NCBI GenBank assembly: GCA_000818945.1
Contig: KN805378.1
Span: forward strand, 205,523 to 269,522
From: Schizochytrium sp. CCTCC M209059
Taxonomy: Eukaryota; Sar; Bigyra; Thraustochytrida; Thraustochytriidae
Direction: 5' to 3'
Length of the DNA: 64,000 bases
Below are positions 27,936-35,981 of the stretch, piece after piece; positions within the stretch are counted from its first letter, which is position 1, and the number at the start of each line of letters is the position of its first letter. The notes below the pieces were generated by a model, which was not told where the DNA came from, searched no databases, and was given only the letters and a program-made list of their open reading frames with translations. Position numbers and translations under genes: made by a program.

Positions 27936-30527
27936 ATGGCAACAAAAAACATGATGCTTGCGCCGCGGCACCCAGCGAGGAGTCGCGGCGACGGCCGTGG
28001 ACTGAATTCGTGGCTCGCGCAATGGGATCAAGGCTCGAAACGCACACGCACACAATTGCTTCGCGTTTTTATTGCGCAGAATGGCGAGATTCCGCCAGAG
28101 CAGCTAGATGAGCGCCTGCATCTAAGCCTCTCGCTCGTGCTCTCGCGGTTTACTGCATGGCTAAGACTCACCTACCTTGTCGGATCCGGAGCAGACATGC
28201 AAGTTCGTGCGATTCATATTCTCATTCGTGCGTGTCAATGTCAGTTGGATGCTGACGCCATGCGGGAATTTCTCCAAGAGTCCACCGTCCTCGTGTTGCT
28301 TGAACTCGTGTCGTCCGCCAAAACTCGACCCGCAGCTGCAGCTGAGGCACTCGATCTCCTGTACACAATTGCTGCGCATGCAACGTTCCATCGGACTCTG
28401 CTTTGTCATCTTCATGCGCCGGAGGCGATATATGAGGGCCTGTCGACTTCGTCAGACACTCTTGTCCACAAGCACGCTTGCGCCTTGCTACGCGTTCTTG
28501 CTAGTGATGATCATGCTTATGCATCATCCTGCTCAGCAGTATTGCTTCAGCTCCTAGAACAAAGTTCAAGCTCTCGAGCCAAGCAAAGTGCTGGTGAAGT
28601 CATCTATGATCTACTTGACTCACCAACGTCCTGTCTCGCCAATGCGGACTCGGATGATTTGCTCACCGTGCAAACCTTCGTGCGCCCGAGCATTGCGCTC
28701 ATGCAAGAGAAATGCGCAGAGGCTCAGGCTGCTGGGGAAAAACTTGCACAGCGACTCTCGGCCCTTCCAGGACTCTTTGGCTTAGTCTGCGAAAGCCTTC
28801 TCGACGCGCTTCACGCACAACGTTTTGAACAACAACTTGCCGCTTCCGCATCACAAGGCAAAGACCGTGAATCCCCAAAGGCTCCTGCTCTCGTGGCCGC
28901 GAGCACGCGAATGGCAAAGCTCATAAAGCGCTTTGTTGTCATTGGATCTCCGGACGAGCACTCCACAATGTGTGCCCTAGGCGTTGTGAAAGCGCTGGTT
29001 GGGTCCATGCTCAACATCCATAACTACGAGCTTCAACGTCTTGCTGTCGTCACCTGTAGGGAACTGTGCACGCGCCTTCCCGACGCGGCCCGCGCCACGG
29101 GCAATCTATTAGGAGAAAGTCTCTTGCAAAGGGTCATTGAAGGTAATGCTGTTCAAGATGGTTTGCTTGTGCGCGAATTTATGCATGATGAAGAGCAATA
29201 TGCAGAGATTTCGCGAAGGCTCTACCATGCAGGCTGGGATCTGGGTCATACACCCGAGAAGAAACCAAATATTAACCAAGCAGCGGCGCTCTCATTTCCA
29301 GATGACGAGTCTGAGGAGTCCACGAGCGACGAAGAATCCTCAGGTGACGGCGATTCGAGCGACGGAGACCAGCGACAGCAAGAACATTTGGCGCATGCAC
29401 ACGCTGGAAACAAGGAGCTGGAGCCTCTTACGGTTTCATCAGAACGCCATCCTGAAGACGCCCGAGGAGAATCGCATGTCGATTCGGACGGTAGCGATGG
29501 GGCTGATGAAGACGCGCAGGCGAGGCTAGAAGAAAATGACGAGGAGGAGCTTGAATCGTCTGTTCCGAGACTGACAAGTAACATCTCTTCTTTTAAGAGC
29601 AGAGTCACGAGCAAAAGTGGTTTTTCCTCCTTTTCAAGCAGACTTGACAGGGAAATGGATGATACGAAACCGAACGAGAGAAGAGAAGCGGCCGCGCTGG
29701 GCACAATTCGTTTGCCATTGTCCAAGGAGGACCTCAAGGCGCGCACAAAGCGCTTGTTGCCGTTTGTGGGCCTCTATGTTCCGTCAAAGAAACCGCAACC
29801 CAAGCTCATCAATAAACATGCCGTCAGATTCACGCAAAAGATTTTTTCGGACCCAGTTAGGCACGGTGACCGCCTGTACGCGCAGAAACGAACGCACGAG
29901 GATGCTGCGTCCAATAACGACAATGAGACGCTTCATTACATTAAAGGACTCTCTCTGGCTCCTCGGCCGGACGAGATACCCATCCCGAGCGAAATAGCGA
30001 GAGGCGCTGCCAAGTGCGAAGTCCTCGTAGACATTCCTTTGCGCTTCTTACCCGCAGCCAATGCGGGAAAGCCAAAAAATAAACCGCTTGAAGAGAGCAA
30101 ACTTGGTGACGGCAGTGGCGGCAGTGGTAATGGTGATGGCGAAGTCTTTTCCCCGTTGCTCAATGCTTCGGGCGCGGATACGGCGGCAGAGGAGGAAGAA
30201 GATGATCTTGAGTTGCAGTCTCCCCTTGAGCGCAAGATGGCGCAGCGCCGTGCTCGTGCAGAGAGGATACGACAGCGAAAGGAGGAACTACGAAGCGAAA
30301 AAGCGGCTGCAGAGAAGCGCGCTCGACTTTTGGCTCGGCAGCAAAAAGCGAATCCTGACCATGATGCCTCCACAGATGGGAGCAAGGACATCCCGCGGTT
30401 CGAGCAGCATGTGCTCCTTGATCTCGCAATTGAGCGCGAAAAGAAGCGCCAAGCTGCTCTCACACAGGCTAAAGGGGACAAGCCTCGTGCCAAGACCAAG
30501 CGCAACAAAAAGAGGAGCCAATCATGA
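27936..30527 (+). CDS. ARMH1-like armadillo-helical protein
   Basis: 863 aa, ATG start. Residues about 22-230 resemble the animal ARMH1 N-terminus: WLAQWDQGSKRTRTQLLRVF, then LSLVLSRFTAWLRLTYLVG, a helical hairpin array and FLQESTVLVLLELVSS. Further armadillo-like helices continue to about 400. A Ser/Asp/Glu-rich disordered region (about 440-540), a conserved-looking basic segment (LKARTKRLLPFVGLYVP) and a Lys/Arg/Glu-rich coiled coil (about 760-860) follow. ARMH1 is linked to motile cilia in animals, so a flagellar role in a zoospore is plausible but inferred. Human ARMH1 is about half this length; the acidic and coiled-coil C-terminal half is an extension. Confidence 0.75.
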   Translation: MATKNMMLAPRHPARSRGDGRGLNSWLAQWDQGSKRTRTQLLRVFIAQNGEIPPEQLDERLHLSLSLVLSRFTAWLRLTYLVGSGADMQVRAIHILIRACQCQLDADAMREFLQESTVLVLLELVSSAKTRPAAAAEALDLLYTIAAHATFHRTLLCHLHAPEAIYEGLSTSSDTLVHKHACALLRVLASDDHAYASSCSAVLLQLLEQSSSSRAKQSAGEVIYDLLDSPTSCLANADSDDLLTVQTFVRPSIALMQEKCAEAQAAGEKLAQRLSALPGLFGLVCESLLDALHAQRFEQQLAASASQGKDRESPKAPALVAASTRMAKLIKRFVVIGSPDEHSTMCALGVVKALVGSMLNIHNYELQRLAVVTCRELCTRLPDAARATGNLLGESLLQRVIEGNAVQDGLLVREFMHDEEQYAEISRRLYHAGWDLGHTPEKKPNINQAAALSFPDDESEESTSDEESSGDGDSSDGDQRQQEHLAHAHAGNKELEPLTVSSERHPEDARGESHVDSDGSDGADEDAQARLEENDEEELESSVPRLTSNISSFKSRVTSKSGFSSFSSRLDREMDDTKPNERREAAALGTIRLPLSKEDLKARTKRLLPFVGLYVPSKKPQPKLINKHAVRFTQKIFSDPVRHGDRLYAQKRTHEDAASNNDNETLHYIKGLSLAPRPDEIPIPSEIARGAAKCEVLVDIPLRFLPAANAGKPKNKPLEESKLGDGSGGSGNGDGEVFSPLLNASGADTAAEEEEDDLELQSPLERKMAQRRARAERIRQRKEELRSEKAAAEKRARLLARQQKANPDHDASTDGSKDIPRFEQHVLLDLAIEREKKRQAALTQAKGDKPRAKTKRNKKRSQS

Positions 30528-30570
30528 GTGCTGCAATGTAAACTATATATACCATAAGGTTGTTTACTTC

Positions 30571-30874
30571 TCTCTGTCCGTCTGAGTATGTGTGTGAACG
30601 AAGTCTCTTCTTCCCTTGCTGTGCTATCCAGTCGGTCATCGATTTGGGATATTTGCGCACTCGAGCAAACACTTGCGCTTTAACTGCGGCAGAGCAAGGC
30701 GAATTCCATCGTTTTCCATTTATCTCTGGCCGTCTGAGTATGTGTGTGAACCAAGTCTCTTCTTCCCTCGCTGTGCCATCCAGTCGGTCATTGATTTGGA
30801 ATGCGCGCACACTCGAGCAAACACTTGCGCTTGAACCGCGGCAGAGCAAGGCGAATTCCATCATTCTCCATATC
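30571..30874. repeat. 152-bp direct tandem duplication
   Basis: Two copies, 30571-30722 and 30723-30874, with a 152-bp period (for example CGTCTGAGTATGTGTGTGAA and GCAGAGCAAGGCGAATTCCAT recur). They have scattered substitutions. It lies in the 570-bp spacer just after the ARMH1-like gene; no gene is seen in the rest of 30528-31097. Confidence 0.9.
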
Positions 30875-31097
30875 TTTGATGTTCTTAAACAAACAATAGA
30901 GTGTGTGGAAACGAAGGATGGGCAAGGAACAAAAGAACATGGACGATGGATGGATTGTTGCAGGAAACGATCGATCTTTCTTCCTGTTTGATGGACGTGC
31001 GCGTCAAGAAAAGGAGAACAAAAGGGTATGTCGTTAAGAAAGCATGACTCTTGGTAATTTCTGCAAAAAAGATCTGTCCATGGGTGGGTTAGGCCGC

Positions 31098-31946
31098 CTA
31101 CTTGGTCTCGACCATTTTGCGGTCGTAGACAAGACCAGACCTTTCCGGGTGGCTGGACGGCTCGAACTCTGGGTTCATGTCCACGTTGATGTAAGTATCT
31201 GGGTCCGCGTCCTTGAGGACCTCGTCAACAAACCAGTGGCGGTTCGCGTAAAAGTCGCGCTCGGCATGGAGCTGGAACACATCCATGGCGGCGTTCTTTG
31301 CGTGTGCAGGGGCGATGGCCGAGAACGCACTGACGTCCTGGGCCAGGCCTTCAAGCTCGCCGGGGTTTACGTTGCGGACCATGGTCGCCGGGTTGCCGGC
31401 CCAGAACTCGTTGGCCTTAACGGTGGATCCGCTCTTGACAACGGCGCCGGGGCCGACAATGGCGCCACCCTCTACCTGTACACCGGCCTCGACGATGGCG
31501 CCCGCAGAGACGACGCTGCCCTCGCCGATTTGTGCGCCCTCGCCGATTTGCGCGCGCGAGGAGACGAGCGCGGCGCTGCCGATCGTGGTGGGCTTGGAAG
31601 AAGATCCGGTCACCTTCGCGCCGGAGAGGATGCAGGCGCTCTCCCCGAGGGAGACCTTGCCCTCCACCACGGCGTTGTACCAGATGGAGGCCCCGCTCTC
31701 CAGGGTCGTCTCGCCGCTCACTTTCGCGGTCGGCGCCTTGAAGGTCTTGAACTCGGTGCTCACGATGCCCTCGGTGCCCGTCGCGGCCAGGATCGGCCAG
31801 TCGGCGTCCTTCACCTGCTTGGCCGCCACGTACGCCGACCGCGCCGGGGCCCCGCCCACGCGCGCGCCCAGGCTCTCGAGCGCCACGCCGGCCTTGGTCA
31901 CCGCGGGCCCCACGCCATGCAGCAGTGCGCGCATCGTCGACGCCAT
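31098..31946 (-). CDS. gamma-carbonic-anhydrase-like protein lacking zinc ligands
   Basis: 282 aa from the ATG at 31946; the longer frame starts at GTG within repetitive leader sequence. Residues about 70-185 form a left-handed beta helix of hexapeptide repeats: SGASIWYNAVVEGKVSLGES, IGSAALVSSRAQIGEGAQIG, then the capping NEFWAGNPATMVRNVNPGE. SIWYNAVVEG and WAGNPA are hallmarks of the gamma-carbonic-anhydrase family that forms the matrix arm of mitochondrial complex I in plants and many protists. The three zinc-binding histidines of active members are absent: there is no His anywhere in the helix. This is therefore probably a structural CAL-type subunit. The N-terminus (STMRALLHGVGPAVTKAGVA) is compatible with mitochondrial import. 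The C-terminal RDFYANRHWFVDEVLKDADP is an extension. Confidence 0.85.
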   Translation of the reverse strand: MASTMRALLHGVGPAVTKAGVALESLGARVGGAPARSAYVAAKQVKDADWPILAATGTEGIVSTEFKTFKAPTAKVSGETTLESGASIWYNAVVEGKVSLGESACILSGAKVTGSSSKPTTIGSAALVSSRAQIGEGAQIGEGSVVSAGAIVEAGVQVEGGAIVGPGAVVKSGSTVKANEFWAGNPATMVRNVNPGELEGLAQDVSAFSAIAPAHAKNAAMDVFQLHAERDFYANRHWFVDEVLKDADPDTYINVDMNPEFEPSSHPERSGLVYDRKMVETK

Positions 31947-32533
31947 CCCGCTCGCCGCCGCTCCCTGCCGCCGCCGCCTCTCCGCGCGCCGCTCCGCTCG
32001 CCCGCCGCGCTCGCCGCTCCCCTCCTCCGCTCCTCGCCCGCGCCGCGCACGAGCTGCTTGCGGCTCTGCCCTGCCCTGCCCTGCTCCGCTCCGCTCTGCT
32101 GCCTGCCGCTCCTCCGCCAGCAGCAGCAGCGGCAGCAGCGGCGGCGGCACTAGCGCAGTATAGCGCACTAGATAGCGCAGTAGATAGCGCAGTAGCAGAC
32201 GCAGAGGAGATGTTTAGTTTACTTCGGTTTGGCGAAGTTCACTTCGGGTTGCTTTAGCGCGGGTTGCTTTGGCGCGGTCGCTCTGTCAGTGTCTCGCTTG
32301 CGCGTGAGTCTGTATTTGTATGTCTGTGTGCACGTATGGATGTATGTACTATGTATGTAGGACGTGTGTCTGTCTCTCTGGCTGGCCTGGCAGCAGCGCC
32401 GCCGGTCAGGTTTGGTTAGGGTAGGGAGAAAAAGGGTTGCGCGGATACTCGCAGGGAGGCATCCGAGGAGCAGCAGAACGGCTGCGGCGCGCGAGGCTCG
32501 ATCGAGGGCGGCGGGGCCGGCGAGGGAGGCGCC
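31947..32533. promoter_or_regulatory. divergent promoter with 12-bp TAGCGCAGTAGA repeats
   Basis: Spacer between the gamma-CA-like gene (-) and the TM protein gene (+). It holds CAG/CGG triplets near 32118-32147, a tandem of about four TAGCGCAGTAGA-type units at 32151-32196, and a GTATG-rich stretch near 32318-32360. No gene is supported. Confidence 0.45.
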
Positions 32534-33874
32534 ATGGGGGCCGCGGACAAGGCGGCGCGCAGGAAGGCGGTCGTGGAGGCCGCGCAGAAAGACCGCGCGA
32601 GGGAGAAACGCGTGGACTGGCTGATATGGGCGGGCGGCCTCGGCGGCGTGGCCGCAGTCGTCCTGGCACTCGTGTACCTGGTGGGCGAGAACTGGTCCCG
32701 GGCGCAGACCATAGAGTACCTCGACGTCGCGGACACTGAGCGACTGCAAACCGTGCTTTTTGGAGGCCTCCCCTGGCTCGTGCTCTGCTCAGACAGCCGG
32801 AAAGCGCTCAAAGACGGCCAGCTGCGCGAGCCCCTCGTGCAGACTGCGAGCCGCCTCGCCACCAACGACGCCGAGACTGCAATCTATACCGCAGTTCTTG
32901 ACTGCAGCAAGGAGCTCCCCTCGGGAAAGACCGTCTACGATCGTCTTGTGCTTAACGAGACCCGCGCACCCGTGCTTTTCCTGGCGCAAGGCGGAGACCG
33001 GCCGTTGCAGCTCGATCCCAAGTTGCTCAAGTCCACCAGCGCTGCTACTACTGCTGCTGCTGCTGCTGACAAAGCCAAACGCAAAAGTAGAAAGCAGAAA
33101 AAAGGCAAACAGACGTCGGCTCCAGATACATCCGACGGCAATGTTCAGGGCTTGGAGCTCACTAAAACCGTTCGGGGCAAGGTCAACAAGCGCTTCCGTC
33201 TCGCTCACATTCGCGACACGGAAACACTCGCCAAACACTGCCTCAAACGCAAACAGTGCACCCTCTTTCTTGGCTATGGCGACCCTCTTCCCGCTACAAA
33301 GGCGCTCGCGCGTAAAATGCGCCAGGAGTACCCTCTCATGCGCTGGGCCCATCTTGATCGCGTCAAGTATTCGCTGAGTGCCGAGAAGGAAATTCTTCAG
33401 GCACACGATGTTCCCCGCAAGCGTCAAATGGCAATTTTTTTCAAGCATGGAGCCTTTCGCGCAATGGCCCCGGACGATGGCGGTCACGTCCAAGAGTCCG
33501 AACTGCGTGCCTTCCTCTATGGTCTCGACAAAGACGAGAACGCTGATCGTCTTCATGATCCGCTGCCTTCCGTTAAGATCGCCCGTAAACCATCAAAGAG
33601 CGGAAGTTCGTCCTCCAAACCAGCAGCAGAGCCAGAGCGGCGCAAGACGAAAAAGAAAGAAGCTCCAACTCACTCACAATACGTGGACCCGGCAGAGCGG
33701 GCACGACGAGAACAGGAACGGCGCAAGGAAATGGATGAGGCCGCTCAGGACTTTGAGCCCGTTTATGTCGATGATGAGGAAGATGATGACGATGCAGGCG
33801 ATGGTGATGAAGACGAGGACGATACGGAGGATGAGGAAGATGCACAGGACGAGGACGATGAGCTCGTCCTGTAG
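32534..33874 (+). CDS. single-pass membrane protein with thioredoxin-like segment and acidic tail
   Basis: 446 aa, ATG start. A short basic N-terminus precedes one membrane segment at about 29-51 (WLIWAGGLGGVAAVVLALVYLVG). Then comes a segment with LPWLVLCSDSRKALKDGQ, VLDCSKELPSGKTVYDRLVL and APVLFLAQGGDRPLQL, whose strand order recalls the redox-inactive thioredoxin-like domains of some ER DnaJ proteins. No CxxC is present. A Lys-rich loop (about 175-205), a second globular segment (about 215-345), a charged helical stretch and a Glu/Asp-rich C-terminus (about 410-446) follow. ER localisation is inference. I do not recognise an established family. Confidence 0.65.
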   Translation: MGAADKAARRKAVVEAAQKDRAREKRVDWLIWAGGLGGVAAVVLALVYLVGENWSRAQTIEYLDVADTERLQTVLFGGLPWLVLCSDSRKALKDGQLREPLVQTASRLATNDAETAIYTAVLDCSKELPSGKTVYDRLVLNETRAPVLFLAQGGDRPLQLDPKLLKSTSAATTAAAAADKAKRKSRKQKKGKQTSAPDTSDGNVQGLELTKTVRGKVNKRFRLAHIRDTETLAKHCLKRKQCTLFLGYGDPLPATKALARKMRQEYPLMRWAHLDRVKYSLSAEKEILQAHDVPRKRQMAIFFKHGAFRAMAPDDGGHVQESELRAFLYGLDKDENADRLHDPLPSVKIARKPSKSGSSSSKPAAEPERRKTKKKEAPTHSQYVDPAERARREQERRKEMDEAAQDFEPVYVDDEEDDDDAGDGDEDEDDTEDEEDAQDEDDELVL

Positions 33875-34149
33875 ACCCCCCTTATATTGTATTCTTTTGC
33901 AAATGACGTGTGTATCTGTATTCATCTCTCTCGTTCTACATGCTTCCGAGCGGTAGCAGCATTCTTTCGTGTAAAATGCACTTGCTTCGTCGACGAAATT
34001 GGTGTCACAAAGTTCTCGTGTAAATGCTCTTACTGAACCCTTGGTCATCATATGCCTCTTGGAAAAAGCTATCGTTGATTCAAAAGCTCATCAAAACCAA
34101 GTCGTAAAAACCTTTTCTGTGTGTTGTTGAAATCTACAAATGGTGGCGC

Positions 34150-34536
34150 TCAGGAGCGACGATCGGCAAGATGAGCTTGCCGTCCCGGAGGTCGGGAGGA
34201 CTCGACGCTGGTTTCAACGCGCCCGTCCGGGAACCGCGTAGTTGTCTCTGTCAAAGTGACTCGTTCGCCGTTCTGAATGGTGGTGGTCATCTTGACGGAG
34301 CGCGAGACACCTTCCATTCCTTCTTCAGAACTGTATACAGACGAGAACGAGTGCGACGGTCCGTCTTCGAACGCACGGCTGAATTGATCATCAAACATGC
34401 TTTCCCAGAGACTTGACGCACCTCGACGGCTCGAGCCACCCATACCATGTCCGGCGAATGGATCCATGCCCATACCCATGCCCATGCCCATGCCCATGTT
34501 TCCCATGCCCATGCTCATGCCCATGCCGCCCATGCC

Positions 34537-34573
<37 letters not shown>

Positions 34574-35358
34574 CCGATGCCGTCCATGCCCATACTCATG
34601 CTACCCATGCCCATGCTCCCAAAACCAATGTCCTCAAAAGAGCCGCGCATCGATGATTCACGGTACAGGTCGTCGGCACGGCGACCGCGTCGGCGCTGGC
34701 GATGTCTCTGACGATTTGCGCTCGCGCCACTGAGAAAAGGGTGGCGTCGAAAGACTTCGTCCTCGAGGTCTTCATCTTCAGAGCATGAACCGCCAAAACC
34801 AAAGGCCCCATCATCAAAAAACAAAGACGGCCCAAATCCTGACTCGGCAAAGAAACGCTCAAACATTTCGCGCGCATGCTCCATATCTACATGTACAAAG
34901 TCGCCATGCGAGGCGTGGCTTGTGCTGCGAGCAGCGCGCGAGTCTCCTCCACCACCTCCATGCTCGAGGCCTTGCTTGCCAAAGACATCGTACGTTCTTC
35001 GCTTTTCCTTGTCAGAGAGCACCGAATATGCCTCGGCGACGAGCTTGAAAGCGAGCTCGGCTTGCTCGCGGTTACCGGGGTTCTTGTCCGGGTGGAACCT
35101 CATCGCCATGCGCTTGTACGCCTTCCGGACCTCGGCATCCGAAGCGCTTCGCGAGATCTGCAAAATCTCGTAGTAATTGGCGCTTTCGTCCACCTCGATT
35201 GGCGGCGGCTTGTTTTGCGACGCCTTCGTCTTTGTCTTTCCCGAGACCGACCCATGCCGGCTCCTCGGCGCGCCGCGCACGTTCCCGTGCAGGCTTCCGC
35301 GCGAGTCTGCGCGCGCGCGGGCTGCGTCCAGGTCGCGCTTGTGTCCGCGGTTCTGCAT
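34150..35358 (-). CDS. DnaJ (Hsp40) co-chaperone with Met-Gly repeat
   Basis: 402 aa, ATG start. The J domain spans about 61-126, with the HPD motif at 89-91 (MRFHPDKNPG) that stimulates Hsp70 ATPase. A Gly-rich patch and an aromatic GDFVHVDMEHAREMFERFFAESGFGPSLFF segment follow, as in class B J proteins of the DNAJB2/B6 type. There is no Cys-rich zinc domain and no clear signal peptide. Between about 250 and 301 the protein is an almost pure Met-Gly repeat, encoded by a CATGCC hexamer expansion. The C-terminus contains SVKMTTTIQNGERVTLTETT, a strand pair typical of DNAJB6-like tails. Likely cytosolic or nuclear. The Met-Gly tract is unusual and may be polymorphic in length. Confidence 0.93.
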
Positions 35359-35981
35359 GATCTAGATCGGGCGAGGGTCGTGCCTGCCTCCGCCTCCTTT
35401 CTCTGTCTGTTGGTGCTTGAGCCCCAATCCCGGCGCCGAGTAAAGGACGGGGGCCGAGAACACCACCGGCGCTGCGCGCGCGCCGGGTCCCGCGCCGCCT
35501 TGCTCGGGGCTTCGCTTGCGCGCGCTGCCTGGGTCCGTTTCGATTCTGCTCTGCTCCAAAGCTGCTGCTAGACAACTGCTGATTGCAGAACCAAAACTAA
35601 CTACCTTCTGACTAGGCCTAGGCTAGTGCGAGTGCAAGTTTCTCGAACGTCGTCGAACTTTGTCCAGCTGGCGAAGTGAGAGCGCCCTCGATCATCATTC
35701 CTTCCTTTTGACTTGACCGACAGGCGACTGAGGATTTAGCGTTCGCGTGGGCCGGTTGGAGGCAGCAGGCAGCAGGCAGCAGGCAGCCTGAGCGGTCAGA
35801 AGAAGTAGGCCTCTAATGTTTTATACCATCAGGAAAAGTCTTGTTCGATGGTCAAGGATTGCTTGCTAGATCCTTAGATAGAAGAAGCGAAGCCGGCAAA
35901 AGCTGCCAAAAGAGAAAGGTAAGCTCGGTTCAAGTGTTCATCATTGTTCATGAGTGCGGACAAAGGCCATCCTGCACATTT
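35359..35981. promoter_or_regulatory. upstream region of the DnaJ gene
   Basis: 623 bp. It holds one TAGGCCTA palindrome at 35613-35620 and a GCAGGCA direct repeat (about four units) near 35763-35787. No gene is supported. Confidence 0.4.

Noticed and set aside
32406..32420. ACCCTAACC on the minus strand, like a telomerase RNA template
   Set aside because: A 9-mer is expected by chance about once per 130 kb of single strand, it lies in a protein gene's promoter, and no conserved RNA structure was seen.
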